A stretch of DNA of 64,000 nt. It comes from Nostoc flagelliforme FACHB-838. GTDB lineage: Bacteria; Cyanobacteriota; Cyanobacteriia; Cyanobacteriales; Nostocaceae. The notes below the pieces were generated by a model. It saw nothing but the letters and a program-made list of their open reading frames with translations. It searched no databases and had not been told where the DNA came from. Both the position numbers and the translations under genes were made by a program. How positions within the stretch are numbered: the first letter of the stretch is position 1; each line of letters opens with the position of its first letter. This document shows, piece by piece, positions 35,663 to 44,674 of the stretch. The stretch lies in contig NZ_JACJSI010000036.1 in NCBI RefSeq assembly GCF_014698065.1, forward strand, positions 1,670 to 65,669, read 5' to 3'.

Positions 35663-37504
35663 TCAAAGCTGTTCAATTAACTCAATAATTTGTTGATAAT
35701 ACTGGATATTTCCTTCTTGATAATACAAGTCTGCGGATTTCTGGAAATCTGTAATTGCTCTTTGAGAGTCTCCCAGATTGCGGTAGACATCTGCTCGAAG
35801 AATGTAAGCTGAAGCCCAATTAGGTTGACGCTGTAAGGCTTGATTTAAGTCTGCAAGCGCTCCTTCTAAGTCTCCCAATAGTGAACGGCTACGACCGCGA
35901 TTATACCAGTCTTCGGCAAAGCTGGGGTCGAGTGCGATCGCTCGACTGTAATCTTCTATAGCCTTTTGATAATCTTCTAGGGCATAGCGAGCATTGGCGC
36001 GATCGCTGTAAAATGCAGCAGATTGGGGATTAAATTGTAATGCTTGGGTGTAATCTGCGATCGCACTTTCATAAGCTTCTAAAGCATAGTGGGTTGAACC
36101 CCGGTTGTAATATGCTTCAATTAAATCAGGATTAATTTTTAATGCTTGATTATAATCTGCGATCGCTCCGTGTTCATCTCCTAAAAGACGACGAGCATTT
36201 CCGCGATTACAATAGGCTTGGGAAAATTCAGGAACAAGCTCTATGGCTTGAGTGTTATCATCAATTGCTCCCTGTAAATCTTGCAGAGCTTCACGGGCAA
36301 TACTCCGACCATAATAAGCTGCGGCTAAGTTATCATTAATCTGCAATGCTCGATCATAATCTTTAATTGCACCTTTATGATCTCCTAAAGAACGACGGGC
36401 CGCCGCGCGATCGCAATATCCTTCTGCTAAATTAGGATTAAGTTGTAATAGGCGATTGCTATCTTCAATTGCGCCTTGATAATCTCCCAATCGGCGGCGA
36501 GCATTGGCCCGAAAGCCATATACTAAAGCTAAAGTTGGATTTTCTTGTAACGCTTGGTCATAATCTGCGATCGCACCCTGATAGTCTTCAAGAATACTAC
36601 GAACCAGGCCCCGCTCACAATAAGCTTGCACATCATCAGGATTCAGCTTCAATGCTTGGTTAAAGTCTTCAATTGCTTCATGATAATTTTTGATGTGAGC
36701 AAGCACAAGACCCCGATTATAGTATGCTCCGGCAAAGCTGGGGTTAATTTTTAGAGCCTGGTTGTAATCTGCGATCGCACTTTGATAATCTGCTAAAGCG
36801 TAGTGAGCATTACCTCGGTTATGATAAGCTTCCGCCAAATTAGGATCTAATTGTAATGCCTGATTATGGTCAGCGATCGCTTCCTGATAATTTCCTAAGA
36901 CCTGGTGAATATTGCCGCGATTGCTGTAAGCGCCGGCAAAATGGGGATGCCATTGTAAAGCTTGCTGAAAATCTGCGATCGCCCCTTGATGATCGCCACG
37001 TTCAAAACGAGTTACGCCACGATTATGATAAGCGTTGGCTATATCAATATTGATATTATCAGCTAATTGGGTACTATTTTCGATAGTTTGGATATAATCT
37101 GCAATCGCTTTGTCGTAGTTTTCCAAAGCAAAGTAGGCGTTTCCTCGGCTGTGGTAAGATTGAGCTAAATTTGGATCGATTTCTAATGCTTGGTTATGGT
37201 CTGCGATCGCACCTTCATAATCGGCTAAAAAGTAACGAGCATTAGCCCGGTTGTAATAAGCTATGGCAAAATTGGGATTGATTTCGATGGCGCGATTAAA
37301 GTTAGCGATCGCACTGCGATAATCTTTGAGTTGACTACTTAAAATCAGCCCTAGATTGTGGTAAGCTTCGGCGTAGTTAGGATTTAGCTTGATTGCTTGG
37401 GTGTAAGCTGCGATCGCGGCTTGATAGTCCCCTTGTAAATTGTGGTTTAATCCTTGGTTAAAAAAATCTTCAGTATTCATATAATTTTTTTTGGCTTTTG
37501 ACAT
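35663..37504 (-). CDS. Tetratricopeptide-repeat protein
   Basis: 613 residues of almost pure TPR: about 17 units of 34 residues of the type AYxNRGxxxxxLGDYQGAIADYNQAL, with no catalytic domain, signal peptide or membrane segment. Forms a superhelical scaffold for protein partners. Units at residues about 70-500 are very similar to each other, suggesting expansion within the gene. ATG at 37504 has AGG about 9 nt upstream; Met9 is an alternative. Confidence 0.92.
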   Translation of the reverse strand: MSKAKKNYMNTEDFFNQGLNHNLQGDYQAAIAAYTQAIKLNPNYAEAYHNLGLILSSQLKDYRSAIANFNRAIEINPNFAIAYYNRANARYFLADYEGAIADHNQALEIDPNLAQSYHSRGNAYFALENYDKAIADYIQTIENSTQLADNINIDIANAYHNRGVTRFERGDHQGAIADFQQALQWHPHFAGAYSNRGNIHQVLGNYQEAIADHNQALQLDPNLAEAYHNRGNAHYALADYQSAIADYNQALKINPSFAGAYYNRGLVLAHIKNYHEAIEDFNQALKLNPDDVQAYCERGLVRSILEDYQGAIADYDQALQENPTLALVYGFRANARRRLGDYQGAIEDSNRLLQLNPNLAEGYCDRAAARRSLGDHKGAIKDYDRALQINDNLAAAYYGRSIAREALQDLQGAIDDNTQAIELVPEFSQAYCNRGNARRLLGDEHGAIADYNQALKINPDLIEAYYNRGSTHYALEAYESAIADYTQALQFNPQSAAFYSDRANARYALEDYQKAIEDYSRAIALDPSFAEDWYNRGRSRSLLGDLEGALADLNQALQRQPNWASAYILRADVYRNLGDSQRAITDFQKSADLYYQEGNIQYYQQIIELIEQL

Positions 37505-37711
37505 TCTCTAGCCTAAAGCATTAGGATTGCTAACGATATGTTTTGAAAATTATTCCAATTAGGCACAAACCAAAACCCACTTGTAGAGACGTAATTTATC
37601 GCGTCTTGAAAGCCCAATCATCTATACCAATAACCCTTAACTAATAAATCAGAGACTATCTCGTTCCCAGTCTCTAAAAGCTTTGCAATTCTTATAAATA
37701 ATTCAGAATTG

Positions 37712-40700
37712 CTATATCTTTGATAATGGAAGAGTAGGCATAGACACCATCTGATTAGCATTTTCAGACTTCGTTTGCATAATTTCAAGCTTCCAGTCTG
37801 AAGAATAATCAGGCAACTCATAACCAACACTCTTAACATGAGCCAACATCAACTCATCTCGTTGATGCCAAACAGCAAAGATTTTTTCCCTACCATTACA
37901 TAGCGTTTCTAAATCAATTTGATAAACCTCATTTACTCGCTTCAGCTTCAACCCCAACAAATTTAATAGTCGGCTGAGTATTTTTATTGCTGAAACCTGC
38001 TCTTTCTCCCCAACCAAATTAATGCCAAGCGCTCTTTTAATATGCTTACTATGTTGAAACGCAACATTTTTTAGCAATATCAAATCTGGGTCAGTCTCAG
38101 TAAATTCTCGTTTATCTTCAAGAAACTGAAGCATCCCTAAAGCTCTCATCGCTTCAACTTTGAGCGTGTAAGTTTTTAAATCTGGAAGAAAAACTTTTCC
38201 TTCGCCCCAAGACAATTGCTGATGCCACTCTTGCTCATCTCTAACGTGAAAATATTCGCTTTCGTGAGTTAAATAATAGTGAATTAACAGTTGACGATAA
38301 TATCCTTGGTCATCTTGTAATTTCAGCCAAGGAGTAACTTCTACACCATACCTTTGTCTAAGAACATATTTGTTGATTTGGTTGCGTTCTCCATCCGTTA
38401 GGGAATGCTTAACTAACAATTGCTCATACTCCATATAATCGATATCTTTAGCATTGGCTACAGCAGATGCTACCGATAATTGATTTTGCTGCTTAATCTC
38501 TTTTATTTTGCGTTTAATTTCTTTAGCTTTTTGACGACTTTGTGCCCAATCTTTTTGAACCTTGATAATTTCTAAAACTAATCTTCTGCGGGTAGCTAAA
38601 TCATTGGCATCAGTTGCTAAAAAAGCTAGGCGTAAATCTCGAATAATATTATTGTGAACCGCATTACTTCGCATCTGAATTTGATGCCCATCCGCAATTA
38701 AACCATCTTGCATCGATTGCCGATAAAGGCGGATAGAAGCATTTACCCTCGCAGATAACTTCGCCCAAGTTCGCAAATGAATTGGGTCATAAACTAAAGG
38801 TAAATCCACATCTATTTTATGCAATGGACTCAGTAAAGCTAAGTTTTCTTTTTGATTTTCTTGATACCAATCAGATAATAAACGATAATTTGTACTTCCA
38901 CTACCAATTAAACCAATACCTCGTTTAGCACACCAGACAACACGCGGCACATCATCCCTAACTCTTGCTAAAGCTTGTCTTGCTTCTGAGTCAGGAATTA
39001 CCCCTTGAAAAATGCCATAAACTCGGTCAAAGTGTTGGACATCAATACTAATTCCTGTACCAAGACTAGGGGTAACAAAAACCCCGTCATATTCAGATAT
39101 TTTTTGATTAATCGCTGCGATAAAATCAACGGCTGCATGACCAGGTGTATTTGTAGTATGACTACTAACTACGAGAGTTTTAGGAAATTGTCGCCGTAAT
39201 TTTTGTAACCGCTCTTTCAGATAACGTTCAATTGTTTCACAACTGTAACGCCCAGCCCGACTATCAGTAGTAACATAACATTTACGTCCAGCAAGTAAAT
39301 CCAATTCCAGTTGGTGAATTAGCGGTGTTGGGTTCGGCGAATCATAAAAAGTCAGGTCCCAACCATGCTGAGGTTTCCACTGGTTGAGAACTACCCAAGG
39401 CGTTAATTTAATCCCTGCTAATCCCTGTAAATATTCCAGTGAAACATCTGATAAATCAGCATCTTGGGCAATTACTAACCCTCCACTACTTAAAACTGTA
39501 GCAATTAGTTGCTGGAATAACTTTAATATTTTTACCCGCTTGTGCTTACAAGTATTACTGTTTAACAGATGCCATAAAGATTGCTCTACTTCATCTAAAA
39601 TTACTATTGCCCCGCGCCAATTTTCCGGGTTAAGTTTCCAAATCGAATCAACACATAAGCCGAGTGAGGGCAGAGGAAAGAGAGAGCGGAGGATGGGAGG
39701 AGCAGGAGTAAGTGTTTTATCAATTATTTTCTCCCGATCTTCTTTATGCGTTCCCCATTGAATACCAATTTTTTCACACAAAAATCGTCCAAGTAAGATT
39801 CTGTGAGTAATTAATAAAATAGGTTGGTTTCTACTTTTTGCTTGCTGAACAACGCTTTGCAGTGCCGTAGTTTTTCCCGTTCCTTTCGCTGATTTTACTC
39901 CTACTAATCCAGAAGTGGGGAAAGGTATTTCACCTATATAAGGACGGTTGAAGGTGAGTGCAGCTGGAATGCTTAATTCGGTGTGGGGTTTGGTTTGAGC
40001 AAGATAAATTTCTAAATCAACACTTTGGCGATAAACTTTCTCGAAACTACTTGCACCTTTAGCAATAATAAATTCATCAACCCCTTTTTCAACTCCTGGA
40101 AGTTCGATGACTTTAACAGGGCAATTTTTTTGCTGAAATAAACAACCAAGTTGAGAAATAGCATTGTTAACAGCAGCAATTGTCTTGGGTTGAGTTTCAA
40201 AATCAAAGCAAATGTAAAAGCTGCGTTTTGTAATTGTAAATGCTGCTAAATCAGGAATTAGCTGACGACGGGTAACTTTGCCAAATTCATCTTTAACAAC
40301 CCGATAACCACTGGTAATTCCGGGAATGGCGATAGCTACATATCCTTGCGTTAATAATGTAGCTGCTTTCTTTACACCTTCACAGATGACGAGGGGAATG
40401 TTCTGTTGCATCACCCATTGCCAAAAGCCTCCAGCCTCGCCATCAGGAGTAATGGTAATATTGTCAGGCATGACCAGATTGTAACGCCCAGCGACTTGCT
40501 GCCACACTTGCAGCGTTACCCGCAAACAAAATACTCGCGTTGGCGTGCTGGGGGGATGCTCGTACTTGATGGACTTGCCATTGTGATTCTGTCGGGGTTG
40601 GTTTGGCTTAAAGCATCCCCATTCCATCATTTGCCAATTATTCAGAGGGTCTAGTCCCGAACACCACCAACCACCTTCGGTGATATGAGCATAACGCTGC

Positions 40701-40879
40701 AACCAACTACTTTTCACCATTCCGGTATTGGTGCGGGGAAGTAGCTCAGAAATCAATAGGTACTCATAAGCTGTTACGCCTTGGAGCGACCTAAAATTAA
40801 GATGCACTAAGTGTAAGTCTATACCACTACTCTTGACTAATTCTTCAAGGTGTTGGGGGTGTAAATAGTGCAGATGCAT
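37712..40879 (-). CDS. CyRepA1-type plasmid replication protein
   Basis: 1055 residues matching the large cyanobacterial plasmid Rep family. Residues about 115-290 hold a DUF3854/Toprim-like primase region (PLVICEGVKKAATLL; FYICFDFE). A P-loop helicase-like region follows: Walker A KGTGKTT (332-338), Walker B VILDE (426-430), VTTDSRAGR and VVSSHTTN, ending QALARVRDDVPRVVW. The C-terminal third is charged with a coiled coil. In Synechocystis plasmids such proteins initiate replication; here it sits among chromosomal genes. Residues 391-407 (PAPPILRSLFPLP) look like an inserted low-complexity stretch. Confidence 0.8.
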   Translation of the reverse strand: MHLHYLHPQHLEELVKSSGIDLHLVHLNFRSLQGVTAYEYLLISELLPRTNTGMVKSSWLQRYAHITEGGWWCSGLDPLNNWQMMEWGCFKPNQPRQNHNGKSIKYEHPPSTPTRVFCLRVTLQVWQQVAGRYNLVMPDNITITPDGEAGGFWQWVMQQNIPLVICEGVKKAATLLTQGYVAIAIPGITSGYRVVKDEFGKVTRRQLIPDLAAFTITKRSFYICFDFETQPKTIAAVNNAISQLGCLFQQKNCPVKVIELPGVEKGVDEFIIAKGASSFEKVYRQSVDLEIYLAQTKPHTELSIPAALTFNRPYIGEIPFPTSGLVGVKSAKGTGKTTALQSVVQQAKSRNQPILLITHRILLGRFLCEKIGIQWGTHKEDREKIIDKTLTPAPPILRSLFPLPSLGLCVDSIWKLNPENWRGAIVILDEVEQSLWHLLNSNTCKHKRVKILKLFQQLIATVLSSGGLVIAQDADLSDVSLEYLQGLAGIKLTPWVVLNQWKPQHGWDLTFYDSPNPTPLIHQLELDLLAGRKCYVTTDSRAGRYSCETIERYLKERLQKLRRQFPKTLVVSSHTTNTPGHAAVDFIAAINQKISEYDGVFVTPSLGTGISIDVQHFDRVYGIFQGVIPDSEARQALARVRDDVPRVVWCAKRGIGLIGSGSTNYRLLSDWYQENQKENLALLSPLHKIDVDLPLVYDPIHLRTWAKLSARVNASIRLYRQSMQDGLIADGHQIQMRSNAVHNNIIRDLRLAFLATDANDLATRRRLVLEIIKVQKDWAQSRQKAKEIKRKIKEIKQQNQLSVASAVANAKDIDYMEYEQLLVKHSLTDGERNQINKYVLRQRYGVEVTPWLKLQDDQGYYRQLLIHYYLTHESEYFHVRDEQEWHQQLSWGEGKVFLPDLKTYTLKVEAMRALGMLQFLEDKREFTETDPDLILLKNVAFQHSKHIKRALGINLVGEKEQVSAIKILSRLLNLLGLKLKRVNEVYQIDLETLCNGREKIFAVWHQRDELMLAHVKSVGYELPDYSSDWKLEIMQTKSENANQMVSMPTLPLSKI

Positions 40880-41461
40880 AGGGAAAGGCCCGAAGGGAAA
40901 GTCAATGAGATTAAAACATTAACATGCATCTGCTTTTTTTCTATAAGAGAGATTGCGAGGCTTTTAGGATGCTTTTTTTACTTCGTTACACTAGACACAT
41001 CGGTTAAAACCCTAGTGGGTTATCCTGCCTATTAGATCCCCAAAGTAATAATTTTGTATTGTAATATTTGTTCAATTTTAATTTGAATTTATCAGTAAAT
41101 TTCTGCGTTAAGGAATGCGATCGCTAGAGGGGTTGCAGCAGGGATTAATATAAGGTAGTATCTTCATTTACTTCAACAAGAACTTTACACTGAGCATCAA
41201 CTTGTTACCACGCCTCATGTTTGGGGCGTGACCCCTTTGATGAATAAAAATAAAACCCCTCACTCTACAGAATCCTTTAACTCGCTCTAAAGGTATGCGA
41301 ACAAAGGTTCCAGAGGCTAATACAGATACCTTGACGTAACACTTTTACTCAAGTAACACGGTAACTTCAAAAGCTGATTGAAGGTAAAATAGACAACAAC
41401 TCTCCAAATAAGTTCAATCTGCTTTATAAACTCTTTGCTTTTAGTTCCGAATGTAGGAAAT
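40880..41461. other. Intergenic region upstream of the replication-protein gene
   Basis: About 580 bp with no convincing gene. The minus strand near 41290-41335 reads VSVLASGTFVRIPLERVKGF without a start and may be a decayed fragment. No iteron array or strong palindrome suggesting an origin was seen. AGGA precedes the ATG at 41462. Confidence 0.4.
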
Positions 41462-41962
41462 ATGGCTTTGTACTTTTTGATTGTACCGTGTGCTTGTTTT
41501 ATTACTGGCTATTTTTTATTAAGAAAAAATAATAATGAAATTTCACATTTAGTAGCTGTCTTTGCAGCTATTAGCCTGATTTTAGGTTTAATGTTAGCTC
41601 CTTGGCAAATTTTACTTTTACTATTAATTCTTATTCTTATCAGTACAAGCTACGAATATTACACAAGCAAAGTGGTAAGCAGGGAAATACAATATTCGCA
41701 ACAGCCAGTTCCAAAATCTGAATCAGATTATAACTTAATCTACCGTGGGGCTTGCTATTGTCCTGATATTAATAGCAAATCAGATGGAGAAACCATACCA
41801 TTAGTAATCCATAAATTGAGCTTTCGGGGATGTACTTATTTTGTTTGTGCTGATCCTAATGCCCAATCGACTGAAATAATTACACCACCAGTAACCTATA
41901 AATTAAGCTTTAGGGGAAGTACCTATTCTATAAACAGAACTACACACAAAGAAATTAAATAG
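41462..41962 (+). CDS. DUF4278 domain membrane protein
   Basis: 166 residues. Two hydrophobic helices at about 1-20 and 30-60 (LILGLMLAPWQILLLLLILILI) anchor the protein; the C-terminal half has three short (K/N)L(S/I)(F/Y)RGxxY repeats (NLIYRGACY, KLSFRGCTY, KLSFRGSTY) characteristic of cyanobacterial DUF4278. Start at ATG 41462 with AGGA 5 nt upstream; the frame is open back to a TTG at 41435. Function unknown. Confidence 0.75.
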   Translation: MALYFLIVPCACFITGYFLLRKNNNEISHLVAVFAAISLILGLMLAPWQILLLLLILILISTSYEYYTSKVVSREIQYSQQPVPKSESDYNLIYRGACYCPDINSKSDGETIPLVIHKLSFRGCTYFVCADPNAQSTEIITPPVTYKLSFRGSTYSINRTTHKEIK

Positions 41963-42089
41963 CAAAGAGTGTAGTAAAGCAACTCAAATCATCTGTAAAG
42001 CATACCTAATTCAAAGCTGGACAAAAAAGCCTATTTTGAAAGATAGGGGCTATGAGTTACACTATTGAGTAAAGATTGTAGCTGTAACT

Positions 42090-42425
42090 ATGGATTCTCT
42101 CAAAGAAAAGATTTTGGAAAAACTAGAACACCTCCCAAAAAATGCACAGCAGAAAGTTCTAGATTTTGTTAAGTTTTTAGAGTGGCAAAAGGAGAATATT
42201 CAGGAATCTCTGTTATCTTTAGTCAGTGAAGAATCTGATGCAGGATGGCTAGAGACTGACTTATCAAATTTGGGTGGGTATGAACCTTGTGATTGGCAAC
42301 CCGGTGAACTAGATAAAGGTTTGCCTGTTAAGTATGTTGAGGGAAACTTAATTGTACAATCTGAAGGCTCAAAAAAGTGGGAAACAGTTGTGCATGATTT
42401 AAGAGAGGAACGAATTAATAAATGA
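42090..42425 (+). CDS. DUF2281-type small protein
   Basis: 111 residues: LKEKILEKLEHLPKNAQQKVLDFVKFLEW is the DUF2281 N-terminal helix pair frequent in bacterial antitoxins; the rest (WQPGELDKGLPVKYVEGNLIVQSEG) is a small beta-rich part. No toxin gene overlaps it; the next frame downstream is a probable fragment. Could be a solo antitoxin. Confidence 0.7.
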   Translation: MDSLKEKILEKLEHLPKNAQQKVLDFVKFLEWQKENIQESLLSLVSEESDAGWLETDLSNLGGYEPCDWQPGELDKGLPVKYVEGNLIVQSEGSKKWETVVHDLREERINK

Positions 42426-42466
42426 GTATACTCTGGTTGCAACGTGTTCTAACAGAATAAAAGGAT

Positions 42467-42736
42467 TTGTTTCAACTTACACTCTGGCTGAACTTTATCC
42501 TGTGTATCACTCGCTTTCTAAAAACTAAATCTATACTCGAAGAATTAAAGTATATAAGTCTGAGTTTAAGGGAGACTAAACTGATTGATTATCACGGCAG
42601 AGAGGTAGTCTTATTTAAACTCAGTGCGGGTAGAGATCCTACTGCATACGATTCTAAATACTACGAACGTATTGGTGCAAATGTTGAAGAAATTAAGTTT
42701 TCAGAATACAACGAGCTTTTTAGGCGATTTTTTTAG
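42467..42736 (+). pseudogene. Probable fragment of an AlbA_2/Schlafen-type protein
   Basis: The 89-residue frame starts at a TTG. Only the second half looks like a known fold: GREVVLFKLSAGRDPTAYDS..YYERIGANVEEI resembles the strand-turn-strand end of AlbA_2 nucleic-acid-binding domains (xVLFxVPAGRxxPY..YYxRxGSS). The N-terminal 40 residues are unlike the family. Treated as a remnant. Confidence 0.4.
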
Positions 42737-42902
42737 ATTTAATAATGATATGGCTTCTACGAATTATTTTATTAACAATGTGAAGCAAGGTTCTTAGGTA
42801 AGGTAAGCGTAAAAAATATGAGAGTGAGTAATGAAGAGTAGAATTTCATTTAGTGTTCATTACTCATATATCGTTTTTTTAAATTCGTAATTGGTGAATC
42901 AA

Positions 42903-43160
42903 ATGGCTAAAACATTAACAATACAGTTGTCAGATGACTTAGAAAGTAAATTAACTGCTCAGGCGCAAAAACTGAATCTATCTTTAGAAGATTTAATTCT
43001 GCAATCATTATCTCAATCAGCTAAACAAGAAAATATCTCCGAATTAGATCCAATTTTACCTTTACTAGGTACATTAAAATTTGATAATTCTGATGTAGGC
43101 GAAAACCACGATCAATATCTCCAGCAAACTTTGCAGCAGGAGTTAAAAATTGACGAATAA
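42903..43160 (+). CDS. VapB-like antitoxin
   Basis: 85 residues: MAKTLTIQLSDDLESKLTAQ is a ribbon-helix-helix DNA-binding start, followed by LSLEDLILQSLSQ and an acidic C-terminal tail. Overlaps the PIN toxin by 11 nt. The ATG at 42903 is preferred over the TTG at 42891. Confidence 0.82.
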   Translation: MAKTLTIQLSDDLESKLTAQAQKLNLSLEDLILQSLSQSAKQENISELDPILPLLGTLKFDNSDVGENHDQYLQQTLQQELKIDE

Positions 43161-43575
43161 AGTCTTTATAGATACATCCGGGTGGGCTAATTTGTTTATT
43201 GCAACTGAGTTCTACCATGAACAAGCAAAGCAGTGGTTTCAACATAAACGTCAGCAAAATCAAGTAATGGTAACAACTAATTATGTTGTTCTTGAACTGG
43301 TGGCTTTGCTGAATAACCCTTTACGCGTACCTCGCCCGCAGTTATTTAAATACGTAGAAGCTGTCAGAACTGCTCCTTATATCAACTTGATTTATATTGA
43401 ACCAACAATAGATTCAGCAGCTTGGGAGCTACTCAAAACTAGAGAAGATAAAGCTTGGTCTTTGGTGGATAGCACTTCTTTTATAGTCATGCAACAGCTT
43501 GGCATTAAAGAGGCATTAACCACAGATCGCCACTTTGAACAGGCTGGCTTTCTTCGTCTGCTGAAGTCAGAATAA
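43150..43575 (+). CDS. VapC-like PIN-domain toxin
   Basis: A PIN ribonuclease of 141 residues: VFIDTSGWANLF with the first catalytic Asp, VVLELVALL with the Glu, LVDSTSFIVMQQ with the third acidic site and LTTDRHFEQAGF with the last Asp. The family cleaves tRNA or rRNA until bound by VapB. It begins with TTG (43150) inside the antitoxin's last codons; no ATG fits the conserved N-terminus, so expression is probably limiting and coupled. Confidence 0.88.
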   Translation: MTNKVFIDTSGWANLFIATEFYHEQAKQWFQHKRQQNQVMVTTNYVVLELVALLNNPLRVPRPQLFKYVEAVRTAPYINLIYIEPTIDSAAWELLKTREDKAWSLVDSTSFIVMQQLGIKEALTTDRHFEQAGFLRLLKSE

Positions 43576-43638
43576 GTAATAATAAAAGGCATTCCTTAAG
43601 ATATGCCCTTTATTATTAAAAATCTCTAACCCGTTAAC

Positions 43639-43720
43639 CTACGCCCCGACAGCTTCCTTCGCAGCATACAATACCTCAGCATTGATTTCCTTGAAACCGC
43701 GATCGCAATTAAATTTATTG
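43639..43720 (-). pseudogene. Second, partial 3' end of chlB
   Basis: The strand reads [20 protein letters not shown] then KEAVGA and a stop, matching the last 26 residues of ChlB at 44675. Across 68 aligned bases (43639-43706 versus 44675-44742) there are 6 differences, all synonymous or in the stop context. The rest of the gene is missing here. Confidence 0.85.
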
Positions 43721-43757
43721 GTGCTGCACTAGATTTATATTCTGTTACGTGAAATCA

Positions 43758-44111
43758 TTACTGAATAGGACGTAAAACTTCTAATTCACTAGGATGAGTT
43801 AAAACTTTGCCTAATGGCTCACTGAAATAAACAACTTGATAATTAGGCGCGAGTTCTGTTTGCAATTCCTTCCAAAGACTAATTCCTTGTTCTTCAAAAG
43901 CCGCTTCAGCCTCTGCACTCAAATCTGGTGAGTTAGCAGGATCTTGCCAATTTAATGTTGCATTGTAAGCAGATGCCCATTTTCTCAGATGGCTAATGGT
44001 TTTTTGACTGAGGGGCAGTTTTGCTGGATCGATGTTACCAACTTTATCAGCATCTGCCCACCATAAAGGGTCGCACCCATAATCAGCCATTAGTTTTATC
44101 TTTACTGCCAT
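43758..44111 (-). CDS. Small immunity-like protein next to a toxin-like gene
   Basis: 117 residues, acidic and tryptophan-containing: KIKLMADYGCDPLWW at the start, LPLSQKTISHLRKWA, and SLWKELQTELAPNYQVVYFS at the end. Similar small proteins are common in cyanobacteria and often sit beside toxin genes. It follows the PBECR-like gene by 16 nt on the same strand, so is a plausible immunity or antitoxin partner. Function not proven. Confidence 0.6.
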   Translation of the reverse strand: MAVKIKLMADYGCDPLWWADADKVGNIDPAKLPLSQKTISHLRKWASAYNATLNWQDPANSPDLSAEAEAAFEEQGISLWKELQTELAPNYQVVYFSEPLGKVLTHPSELEVLRPIQ

Positions 44112-44127
44112 AGCTATTCAGGTGGAA

Positions 44128-44442
44128 TTATGGTAAAGAGGCGGGATTAGCTCCGACTATATAACCATTATCGCCTACACTCACTGCTATGTATTGTGTT
44201 TGTCCATTAAAAATTACTTGATAGATTTTCCGGCGAGGTTCTATCGTTCCTTGATAACCAAGAAACTTTCCTCTTGTCACAGCAGCCATAACAGCATCAG
44301 GGATTTCATTCTGAGAGATTCCGCGTCTGGCAAAATCATCTTGATGTTCCTTTAAGATGTGTGATAATCCGCTACCTGTTCTACCAGCTTTGCCCTCTTC
44401 TAAAAATACGATTTTGCCATCAGCTTGCTTGGCAATCCGCAC
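44128..44442 (-). CDS. Polymorphic-toxin-type C-terminal nuclease domain (BECR-like)
   Basis: From a GTG at 44442 the product has 104 residues: GKAGRTGSGLSHILKEHQDDF, IPDAVMAAVTRGKFLGYQG, RRKIYQVIFNGQTQYIAVSV and NGYIVGANP. This order (GLxHIxxxH, then Arg/Lys-rich strands ending GYIVGANP) resembles Barnase-EndoU-ColicinE5-RelE-like toxin ends of secreted toxins. The frame continues upstream to an ATG at 44514 (MNDDKAALFAAL) but is broken by a TAG at 44473-44475, so this may be a truncated or inactivated toxin. Confidence 0.6.
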   Translation of the reverse strand: MRIAKQADGKIVFLEEGKAGRTGSGLSHILKEHQDDFARRGISQNEIPDAVMAAVTRGKFLGYQGTIEPRRKIYQVIFNGQTQYIAVSVGDNGYIVGANPASLP

Positions 44443-44674
44443 AACTTTTTCTGGACTGTCCTTAATACCAGCCTAACACAGTGCCGCAAACAATGCCGCT
44501 TTGTCATCATTCATATTTAATTTAGTTATTTTAAATAGTTATTGAGAAAAATATATAAAAATTAATATTAAATCTATAATATCTCATAATTTAATTTTTA
44601 TCACTAAAGCAAAAAAATGGGGTAAAGAGTATACATAACTCCTCACCCCTCAATCCTCTCGATTAACCGCTAAT

